In this document: positions 50,610 to 57,551 of the stretch, piece after piece
Layout: every line of letters starts with the position of its first letter
Position numbering within the stretch: the stretch's first letter is position 1
Assembly (NCBI RefSeq): GCF_019802045.1
Contig: NZ_JAHVHU010000006.1
Span: 248,001-312,000 of the forward strand
From: Membranihabitans marinus
Lineage (GTDB): Bacteria; Bacteroidota; Bacteroidia; Chitinophagales; Saprospiraceae
Length of the DNA: 64,000 nucleotides
Reading direction: 5' to 3'
Notes under the pieces: model-generated
What the model was told of the DNA's origin: nothing
Databases searched by the model: none
The model's input: only the letters and a program-made list of their open reading frames with translations
Made by a program: the position numbers and the translations under genes

Positions 50610-52930
50610 TATCTGTCTTGTTTTTGTTTGTTATTAAAATTGTAGGCCATTCCAATATTCCATGTTCTTGGTTCGCCTGCACTATAACTGTCTCCCCACT
50701 GCGACCGCCGTACTACCGTAGCGTACAGCTGATCGGTGGCATTCATAATATTCATCCATACCTCCACATTTTTTAGTTCATATCCCCACCGAAGATTGAA
50801 AATATCGTAGCCGGGGTATGTTCCTGTATTTCCATTGTCCATATAGTACTGATCGACATGTTGCCACTCCAGAGATGCCCGGAAGTTTTTGAAAAAGGAA
50901 GGCTTATAGGAAAGTTCTGCATTAGCAATCCAGGCAGGAGCTTGCCCCATTTCATTGTCTGAGTAATCCGCCCCATCTTCTTTGTAATCCTGAAATACAT
51001 GAGATGCATTGGTTCCGCTTAACCGGAAGTGGACGTTCTCACCCATCAGCCATTTGATCCCATACTCCACCCCTCTGTGTTGAGTTTTGCCTGCATTGCG
51101 ATTTTCTCTGGAACCATTATCCAGCAAAACGGATATGATTTCATTTTCACCATTCATTTGATACATACTCATGTCGAAACTCAGGTGTTTTCCAAGCTGG
51201 AAATAACCGCCTATTTCGTAATTGTGATACACGGAAGGTTTTAATACAGGAACTTTCACACCCCGGTAGAGTTCAGAGATCTGAGGTGGCAGGAAACCCT
51301 GGCTGTAGTTAATAAACAAGCCATTCGAAGGTTGAAAGTTATAGGTCAGCCCAACCTTTGGTGTGATCGCAGAGAAATGATCTGCATTATCCGGAGCACC
51401 TGAAAAAGCAGATTCATCCAGGTGGTTTTTAAAATCAAAATTGAGCCGGTCATAGCGCAAAGCGGATGATATTTGAAGTCGATCCGTCAACTTCATGCGC
51501 CAGTTTACATAAGTCCCGATATTCCTCAGCTGCGCTTCATAGTTTGTCAACAGACTGTCTGTTTTGGCAAAATCGGCATATACCTGTTCGTCATTTTTAT
51601 GGATTGCGATGTAATGTGCCTGAAATTGGTTGGGACTCATATCCAGATTCATGCCCAATGAAAGCTGTGCGCCGGAAAGCCAGGTAAATTGTTGCGTATG
51701 CTGACCGACCAAGCCATAGCTATTCACTTTATCTTCATTGACTTCGCCATGCGCCAGATTTTTATTCCCAGTTGGATTTCCCCAGGGTGAATAATCATCT
51801 TTAACCCGGTAAGCGGGGTTTTGTCTGATTGAATTCTCACGTGCAAAAACTGCAATCATCGTTTTACTTTCATTTTGCCAAAAATGATTGTACCTGATTT
51901 TAGTCCTGAGGGCATCCACAGCCCGGTTCGTAAACGTATGCTGACTGGTAAAATCTTTTGAGAAAAAGAACGCGCTATCGAGATTTCCAGTCATATCAGC
52001 TTCGTAGTTAATCCGGGTCACATCAAAAGCCAAGGTATTCTGATCATTGATGATGTAGTTCGTTTTCAAGGTCAGCGCCAGTTTATCAAAGTCAGTATGT
52101 GCTCTGATCCCGTCGGTCCGGTTTGCATAATACCCATACACCCCTAGTCCGAGTTTTGAGAAGGAATTGGACCCGCTAAAATCAACCCGTCGGTACCCAT
52201 TGGTATTCCCCTGCACACTAAGCCTGCCGGTAGGAATAGCTGCCGGCCGTAAGGTGATAAAATTTATGGCCCCACCGATGGCTTCGCTCCCATACAGCGA
52301 TGAGGCGGGGCCCCGAATCACTTCGATTCGACGAAGACCGGCCATATTCATTTCCAGCAAGGCATTGTGATTGAACACCCCGGTAGGGCGGATCGGAACT
52401 CCATCCTCCAGATACAAAAACAAGCCTTTGTAATTAATGGGCTGTCGGATGGCCATGGTGTGTTGTTCATTCCCCAGATCAACCATGTAAACCCCTTCGA
52501 CTTTGTTCAACACCTCATCCAACCGGGTTGCTTTGGTTTCTTCCAGCAATTCAGTAGATATGGTTGAAATAGCCACCGGAGCAGCAGAGCGATCCAGAGC
52601 GAACCGGTTGGTACTAACGACCAATTGATTAAGCACTGTGGAAGACGGGGTCATCTTTATTACTGCTTTGGTAGACAGGTTACGGAGTCTTTTCTTTTCA
52701 TATCCGATGTAGGAAAAGACGACTTCAGTAGTATCAGACGATCGGTTAAATGAATATTCCCCGTTGAGGTTGGTCGCTGCAAACTCGTTGTTGTTGGCAG
52801 ATATAACTACGCCCGCCAAGGGCTCTGAAGTGTTTTGATCGATGACTTTCCCCTTGAACACTACTTGGCCTGACAACTCAAAACTCCACAGGACCAATAT
52901 CATTAATAAAAGTTTATGGTTGGTGTACAT
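50609..52930 (-). CDS. TonB-dependent outer-membrane receptor
   Basis: A 773-residue TonB-dependent transporter. It has a signal peptide (LLLMILVLWSFELSGQ) and an N-terminal carboxypeptidase-regulatory-like domain (FKGKVIDQNTSEPLAGV then GEYSFNRSSDTTEVVFSYIG). The plug domain reads EVLNKVEGVYMVDLGNE and LRRIEVIRGPASSLYGSEAI. A 22-strand barrel follows and ends in WNIGMAYNFNN. There is no SusD partner, so it is a metal/cofactor-type rather than a glycan-type receptor. It is coupled to the CxCC lipoprotein downstream, and a small CxGKC protein lies upstream. Copper, iron or a metallophore are the likely substrates, by context only. Confidence 0.93.
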   Translation of the reverse strand: MYTNHKLLLMILVLWSFELSGQVVFKGKVIDQNTSEPLAGVVISANNNEFAATNLNGEYSFNRSSDTTEVVFSYIGYEKKRLRNLSTKAVIKMTPSSTVLNQLVVSTNRFALDRSAAPVAISTISTELLEETKATRLDEVLNKVEGVYMVDLGNEQHTMAIRQPINYKGLFLYLEDGVPIRPTGVFNHNALLEMNMAGLRRIEVIRGPASSLYGSEAIGGAINFITLRPAAIPTGRLSVQGNTNGYRRVDFSGSNSFSKLGLGVYGYYANRTDGIRAHTDFDKLALTLKTNYIINDQNTLAFDVTRINYEADMTGNLDSAFFFSKDFTSQHTFTNRAVDALRTKIRYNHFWQNESKTMIAVFARENSIRQNPAYRVKDDYSPWGNPTGNKNLAHGEVNEDKVNSYGLVGQHTQQFTWLSGAQLSLGMNLDMSPNQFQAHYIAIHKNDEQVYADFAKTDSLLTNYEAQLRNIGTYVNWRMKLTDRLQISSALRYDRLNFDFKNHLDESAFSGAPDNADHFSAITPKVGLTYNFQPSNGLFINYSQGFLPPQISELYRGVKVPVLKPSVYHNYEIGGYFQLGKHLSFDMSMYQMNGENEIISVLLDNGSRENRNAGKTQHRGVEYGIKWLMGENVHFRLSGTNASHVFQDYKEDGADYSDNEMGQAPAWIANAELSYKPSFFKNFRASLEWQHVDQYYMDNGNTGTYPGYDIFNLRWGYELKNVEVWMNIMNATDQLYATVVRRSQWGDSYSAGEPRTWNIGMAYNFNNKQKQDR

Positions 52931-53219
52931 TCATATGTTTTTTAACACCCTCAATCCAGCTGAATATTTCTACTGAATTGTGGTTGCATTGAAATAATGT
53001 CGTGCCCCAAAACCAGACTACAGTTCTGATTGGATCAATTTTGCTGTTTTTGGTTACAGATTAGGACAGCGAATGAAGTAAAATTTGGCGGATATAACAT
53101 TTCATTAATCTGCACCGACCAACTGATACGATTGGCCCCACGACACGAAGAGCATGCATCTGATCTATAAAAATCGGTGCAGACTAAATTCTGAAATACA
53201 TATAAAAATAGGAAAGGTA

Positions 53220-53588
53220 CTATTTCGGTGGCTGAAAGACTTCGTGAATGAATTTCACGCCATACCAACAATTCACATATCCGGGGTCGGATTTTTCTAA
53301 AAGGTCGGTTAAGTTAAGATCGAAGAGAGTCTTGATGGGGAATAAATGAATTTCTTTGACATCCAGTGCATTGCCCGGATACTTATTTTCATTTTGGTCC
53401 TTTTTATTGAGCTGCTTTCGAAGGAAGCATTTTCCTTCACAACCGAGCTCCGGTTTTGACGTATTGACACAAAACATTTCTGTAATGTATTCCTTATTCA
53501 GTTCATAGTAGGCAATCATCCCAAACCGGTCTAAGGATTGAAAAATCAATAGAAAAGCAAAAAATCCGGTAAATAAAAATCGGCACAT
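53220..53588 (-). CDS. small exported protein with a CxGKC motif
   Basis: A 122-residue protein with one N-terminal hydrophobic segment (FLFTGFFAFLLIFQSL) that is a signal peptide or anchor. A conserved-looking core follows, YITEMFCVNTSKPELGCEGKCFLRKQL. I know this arrangement (N-x-S/K-KPxLxCxGKC, then L-x-K) from small proteins encoded beside TonB receptors in many Bacteroidota. Their function is not established. The two cysteines of CEGKC plus the earlier Cys could bind a metal ion. It ends VFQPPK, as such proteins do. It lies 289 bp upstream of the receptor on the same strand; that gap shows no other gene. Confidence 0.75.
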   Translation of the reverse strand: MCRFLFTGFFAFLLIFQSLDRFGMIAYYELNKEYITEMFCVNTSKPELGCEGKCFLRKQLNKKDQNENKYPGNALDVKEIHLFPIKTLFDLNLTDLLEKSDPGYVNCWYGVKFIHEVFQPPK

Positions 53589-53688
53589 GCCCAGAATTTC
53601 TGATAAATATTTCGTGCCCTAAAGATAGCTATTCCGAAGGTCTTTTGAAAGAAAGAAGGATGTATTTAAACGTTAAGCCAGCTTAGCG

Positions 53689-54024
53689 TCACTTGGGGGT
53701 ACTCACCAGATTGAGCCCCACAATCGAACCGATCAAAGTGACTAAAAAGAACACCCGCCAAAAGTTGACTTGTTCGTGAAAAACAAAGATCCCCATCAGC
53801 GCCGTCCCTACAGCACCAACGCCGGCAAAAACTGCATAAGCCGTTCCCATGGGTATATCCCAAGATGCGATGATCAAAAAATACATGCTTAGAGCGAGTG
53901 ACACCAGAAATCCACCATACCAGAGCGTCTTTCCCCATCCGGCAGCATTCTCAGCCATCACCAGGGAGGATGTAAATCCCACTTCAAACAACCCTGCCAA
54001 AATCAAATATATCCAGGAAATCAT
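53689..54024 (-). CDS. small multidrug resistance (SMR) family exporter, Gdx/SugE-like
   Basis: A 111-residue, four-helix inner-membrane protein that works as a dual-topology dimer. Glu14 in LAGLFEVGF is the essential proton/substrate residue of the SMR family. The pattern PMGTAYAVFAGVGAVGTALMG is closer to the Gdx (guanidinium exporter, formerly SugE) branch (GTAYAVWxGIGAVGT) than to EmrE, but the usual Trp is Phe here, so the substrate is uncertain. The start at 54024 is the only reasonable one. It lies downstream of the peroxiredoxin gene, beyond a terminator. Confidence 0.88.
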   Translation of the reverse strand: MISWIYLILAGLFEVGFTSSLVMAENAAGWGKTLWYGGFLVSLALSMYFLIIASWDIPMGTAYAVFAGVGAVGTALMGIFVFHEQVNFWRVFFLVTLIGSIVGLNLVSTPK

Positions 54025-54043
54025 TATTCAAAATCATTGTGTG

Positions 54044-54083
54044 AAAAAAAAACAGCCATCCCATGTTTCCAAGGATGACTGTT
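54044..54083 (-). terminator. terminator of the peroxiredoxin gene
   Basis: An 11-bp stem (AACAGCCATCC / GGATGACTGTT, one mismatch) with an 11-nt loop and, on the minus strand, a run of about nine Ts. Confidence 0.85.
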
Positions 54084-54111
54084 ACTTTCGTTGTTTCAAG
54101 ACAAGCTCTTG

Positions 54112-54750
54112 TTAGTTCACATTATCAACTTTTGTGAGTCGCAAATAAGGTTTTACTGTTTTGTATCCCGGAAATTTTTTCTCTGCATCTTCATTGGATA
54201 CGGATGGACTGATCACGACTTCTTCTCCTTCTACCCAGTTTGCTGGTGTTGCTACCTGTTTGTACTCGGTCAGCTGCAAACTGTCAACTACACGTAGAAT
54301 TTCATCAAAGTTCCGACCCGTTGACGGGGGATAAGTCAATGTCAATTTAATCTTTTTATCCGGACTGATCACAAAAACCGACCGAACAGTATGTTTGCTG
54401 GCGGCATTGGGATGAATCATATCATACAGCTTAGCAACCTTTTGGTCTTCATCTGCAATAATGGGATATTCCACATTGGTGTTTTGCGTCTCGTTGATAT
54501 CCTTGATCCATTCGTGGTGATCTCCGACAGGATCAACACTTACAGCAAGAATTTTAGTATTTCTTTTATCAAATTGGTCTTTCATTCTGGACATGGTCCC
54601 CAGTTCTGTGGTACATACCGGTGTGAAGTCTGCCGGGTGAGAGAAAAGAATTCCCCAGGAGTCTCCCAGCCATTCATGAAAGTTGATTTCACCCTGCGTC
54701 GTTTCCGCAGTGAAATCAGGTGCGGTATCACCCAATCTTAAAGTTGCCAT
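54112..54750 (-). CDS. 1-Cys peroxiredoxin (Prx6-like)
   Basis: A 212-residue thiol peroxidase that reduces hydrogen peroxide and alkyl peroxides. The peroxidatic Cys46 lies in HPADFTPVCTTELG; the family's SVDPVGDHHEWIKDI and IADEDQKVAKLYDMI follow. The long C-terminal extension (ATPANWVEGEEVVISPSVSN and a KKFPGYKTVKPYLRLT-like end) is diagnostic of the Prx6 group. Cys46 is the only cysteine, so it is a 1-Cys enzyme needing an external thiol. It is a single gene with its own terminator. The 276 bp upstream hold no gene. Confidence 0.95.
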   Translation of the reverse strand: MATLRLGDTAPDFTAETTQGEINFHEWLGDSWGILFSHPADFTPVCTTELGTMSRMKDQFDKRNTKILAVSVDPVGDHHEWIKDINETQNTNVEYPIIADEDQKVAKLYDMIHPNAASKHTVRSVFVISPDKKIKLTLTYPPSTGRNFDEILRVVDSLQLTEYKQVATPANWVEGEEVVISPSVSNEDAEKKFPGYKTVKPYLRLTKVDNVN

Positions 54751-55026
54751 AGCTTTGTATTTAATTTTTGTGAAGAAATATGTTATTCATTTAATCAACC
54801 GATCTGCCATCAATTTGTTTTATAAGTATAGATTTTTATTTGCACCGGGAGCAGGTATTTTTCCGCCTATCAACGAATGACCTTGCTGCGGTCACCCATG
54901 GCGTCCATTGTGGTACAGACCAGGAACTTCGTCATATTTACCCGGGTGATGTTCTGCCTATGGTTTGCTGTTGGGTATGCGAACAAATAAACTAGCTAAG
55001 CCAATCCCATCCGTATCTACGCCTAT

Positions 55027-55956
55027 TTACTTCACCACCGCCAACACATCGGTGAAATACCCGTTGGAGTCCGTCCATTTGTCCATCACCATAAAACCGG
55101 ACTGATTAAGCAAAACTTCCATTTCTTCAAAATCAAACTTTTTGGAGATCTCAGTATGCACCAACTCATCCTTGTAAAACCGGACACTCTGGTTTGATGA
55201 TTTAAAGAATACTTCTTGATCCGTGAGGCTCACCAGATAGCTGCGGACTTCCCCAGAACAGGGGTGGTAATAAGAATAAAAATCAAAATTATCCAAGTCA
55301 AAGTCCGCTTCCAATTCCCGATTAAACCGGGTTAACAGATTCAGATTAAATGATCGGGTAATGCCATCCGGGTCATCGTATGCTTGCCGGATCGTCAACG
55401 GATTTTTCTTCAGGTCAAATCCCATCAACAGGGCATCCCCTTTTTTAAGGTTTTGACCAAAGTCCATAATAATTTTCCGAATTTGGTCTTTTTGAAAATT
55501 CCCGATATTACTTCCCAGGTACATGAGCAAAATAGGCCGATCCTGCGGAATAAGTTGCTTCATATTCTCCAGATAATTACCTTGAATCGGTTCTACCGGC
55601 ATGTGCGGGATCATCTTCTCAACTTGAACGGCAAGCGTTTTGTTTGCCTCCTCGGATATGTCAACCGGAATATATTCATCCAAATAGGTATGATGGGGAA
55701 GCTGTTTTAATAATTGGATGGTTTTACTTCCATCGCCAGCACCAAACTCCACCAGTGAGAACTTTGATTCGAAAGGCAATGCCGACCATATTCGGGAACC
55801 ATATTCCTTCAGAATTTCATACTCGGAATCATACAAATAGTAGGAAGGCATTTGCGTGATTTTTTCAAAAATCCGACTACCTTGTTCATCGTACAGGAAT
55901 TTTGAGGATATGGACTTGGGCTGTTGACTTAAACCCTTCAGGATTTCATTCACCAT
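55027..55956 (-). CDS. egtD: L-histidine N-alpha-methyltransferase EgtD
   Basis: SAM-dependent enzyme that trimethylates histidine to hercynine, the first step of ergothioneine synthesis. The 309-residue protein has the family's SSKFLYDEQGSRIFEKITQMPSYYL-type opening (two overlapping words: KFLYDEQGSRIFEKIT and MPSYYLYDSEYEIL). It has the SAM-binding LVEFGAGDGSKTIQLL, PVDISEEAN, MYLGSNIGNFQ and MGFDLKKN. It follows egtB by 13 nt and so is the second gene of a two-gene operon. Confidence 0.94.
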   Translation of the reverse strand: MVNEILKGLSQQPKSISSKFLYDEQGSRIFEKITQMPSYYLYDSEYEILKEYGSRIWSALPFESKFSLVEFGAGDGSKTIQLLKQLPHHTYLDEYIPVDISEEANKTLAVQVEKMIPHMPVEPIQGNYLENMKQLIPQDRPILLMYLGSNIGNFQKDQIRKIIMDFGQNLKKGDALLMGFDLKKNPLTIRQAYDDPDGITRSFNLNLLTRFNRELEADFDLDNFDFYSYYHPCSGEVRSYLVSLTDQEVFFKSSNQSVRFYKDELVHTEISKKFDFEEMEVLLNQSGFMVMDKWTDSNGYFTDVLAVVK

Positions 55957-55969
55957 AAATGATACTTTT

Positions 55970-57175
55970 TTATAGCGTTTTGGCTAACCGGATACCCGTA
56001 CATTGCCATTGGTGTTTGGATTGAAAAAAGTTACGATAGGTTTTGCGGCTGTGCCCCGGGGAAGTGGCACGGGAAGCGCCGCGCAGTACTTTTTGATTGA
56101 CCATAAACTTGCCATTGTATTCTCCCACGGCACCTTCTGGTTTTCGAAATCCCGGATAAGGCAGATAGGCACTGTCAGTCCATTCCCATCGGTCGCCCCA
56201 GTTTATTTTTTCAGCGGCCTGTTCCCATTCAAACTCTGTCGGTAACCGAAGTCCCCTCCACTCTGCGTATGCCCATGCTTCATAATGACTCACATGGCAC
56301 ACCGGTTCATTTGGCTGAACAGTCTCCAAACCGGATAATGTATAGTACTTCCACACCCCATCCACCTGATGCCAGTACAAGGGTGCCTGAACTTTCTGGT
56401 CATTCACCCAAGTCCAGCCTTCATCCAACCACAATACAGGGTTCTGATACCCTCCATCCTCTATAAACTCCATGAACTCTTTATTAGACACCAGCGCATT
56501 CTGGATTGCATAACCAGACAAATACACTTTGTGACGTTTGCTTTCATTATCATATGAAAAACCCTTCCCGCTGTAACCTATTTCGGCAATACCCTCCTCA
56601 AAAGAGAGCCAATCCGAATGCTGGGCAGTACCATCCACAAGCCGATACCCGTCCCGATAAACTGGAAAAAGTGGTTGGTGCCCGAGAATATATTTCATGT
56701 CGGTGATCAACAACTCCTGATGCTGTTGTTCATGATTGATCCCCAGGGTAACCAATTCCAAAACCTCCGCTGTCGCCAAATCCGATTCCAGCAACCGGGT
56801 CATCGCTTCATCGACATAACCCCGGTAATCAAAAACCTGTGCCACTGCAGGTCGGGACATATTGCCCCGGTTGACACGGAGTATTCGTTTGCCCATCTGG
56901 TTGTAATAGCTATTGAATAGAAAGCTGAAGTCTTCATGATAGACCTTGTACGCCGGAGAAAATCGACGCAATATAAACTGTTCAAAAAACCAGCTTGTAT
57001 GCCCAAGGTGCCATTTGGCCGGACTGACAAATGGTTCGGGCTGCGGAATAAAATCTTCGGTCTCCAGTGGTTCGCACAGCGCCTGGGTGTAATTTCTGAC
57101 GCGTTGATAATAAGCCAGCGATTCTTCCCGTGCATTGGTGCTCATAGTTCTCGATTTGGTTTTTGAGTTTTCCAT
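55970..57175 (-). CDS. egtB: ergothioneine biosynthesis protein EgtB (sulfoxide synthase)
   Basis: Iron-dependent enzyme that links hercynine to a thiol donor (cysteine or gamma-glutamylcysteine) with oxygen. The N-terminal DinB-like domain carries the iron-binding histidines (AKWHLGHTSWFFEQF and GINHEQQHQELL). The C-terminal half is an FGE-sulfatase-like domain (NALVSNKEFMEFIEDGGY, HVSHYEAWAYAEWRGLRLPTE is cut here to HVSHYEAWAYAEWRG plus LRLPTEFEWEQA, and VLRGASRATS). About 401 aa from the start at 57175 (MENSKTKSR). The frame stays open to 57265 but the extra 30 residues look unrelated; 57145 is another possible start. EgtC and EgtE are not in the window. Confidence 0.92.
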   Translation of the reverse strand: MENSKTKSRTMSTNAREESLAYYQRVRNYTQALCEPLETEDFIPQPEPFVSPAKWHLGHTSWFFEQFILRRFSPAYKVYHEDFSFLFNSYYNQMGKRILRVNRGNMSRPAVAQVFDYRGYVDEAMTRLLESDLATAEVLELVTLGINHEQQHQELLITDMKYILGHQPLFPVYRDGYRLVDGTAQHSDWLSFEEGIAEIGYSGKGFSYDNESKRHKVYLSGYAIQNALVSNKEFMEFIEDGGYQNPVLWLDEGWTWVNDQKVQAPLYWHQVDGVWKYYTLSGLETVQPNEPVCHVSHYEAWAYAEWRGLRLPTEFEWEQAAEKINWGDRWEWTDSAYLPYPGFRKPEGAVGEYNGKFMVNQKVLRGASRATSPGHSRKTYRNFFQSKHQWQCTGIRLAKTL

Positions 57176-57278
57176 GTTCCGATCAAGATAGTGAATATGA
57201 GCAAAAAGAAACTCCGATCTATATGATTTTGAATATTCGTTAACAGAAGTAAGAGCTGAAAGCAAACAAGCTCAAAGC

Positions 57279-57416
57279 TCAAAGTGTCACACCGAGCGGA
57301 ACCAGGGTACTCAAAGCAAAGAGGCTCAAAGGTGAAAGCTCAAAGCTCAAAGTAAAGAGGCTCAAGGTCAAAGATCAAAGTGTCACACCAAGCGGAACCA
57401 GGGTACTCAAAGCAAA
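57279..57416. repeat. 42-bp direct repeat enclosing a heptamer array
   Basis: The 42 bp at 57279-57320 (TCAAAGTGTCACACCGAGCG onward) recur at 57375-57416 with only about two differences. Between them lies the GCTCAAA heptamer array. Confidence 0.85.
57324..57379. repeat. heptamer tandem repeat (8 units, GCTCAAA)
   Basis: Eight 7-bp units in unbroken register: GCTCAAA, GGTGAAA, GCTCAAA, GCTCAAA, GTAAAGA, GGCTCAA, GGTCAAA, GATCAAA. Units five and six are the most degenerate. Confidence 0.7.
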
Positions 57417-57432
57417 AAAGCTGAAATAAACC

Positions 57433-57477
57433 CCATAAACCCTATAAACTCCATATCCCTTATAAACCTTATACCCC
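57433..57477. repeat. nonamer tandem repeat (5 units)
   Basis: CCATAAACC, CTATAAACT, CCATATCCC, TTATAAACC and TTATACCCC in exact 9-bp register. Confidence 0.65.
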
Positions 57478-57503
57478 ACCTTTCCGTCTATCTGTCATAC
57501 GAA

Positions 57504-57537
57504 AGCGTAGTGTCCCAATATCTAAAGACCAGCGCCT
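57504..57537. repeat. short dispersed intergenic repeat, copy 2
   Basis: It begins AGCGTAGTGTCCCAATA and matches 4356-4390 over about 34 bp. It lies 15 bp past the nrdJ stop. Confidence 0.6.
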
Positions 57538-57551
57538 TCGAACCACCTGTA

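Larger units (their letters stand above)
57176..57551. other. repeat-filled intergenic region between egtB and nrdJ
   Basis: About 375 bp with no gene, made almost wholly of small repeats: a 42-bp direct repeat, heptamers of the GCTCAAA type, five 9-mers, and the second copy of the AGCG-rich dispersed repeat. Confidence 0.7.

Noticed and set aside
53035-53271. 78-codon frame with a CSSC word upstream of the TonB receptor
   Set aside because: It overlaps the end of the CxGKC gene, lacks a signal peptide and resembles no family I know; the word is likely chance.
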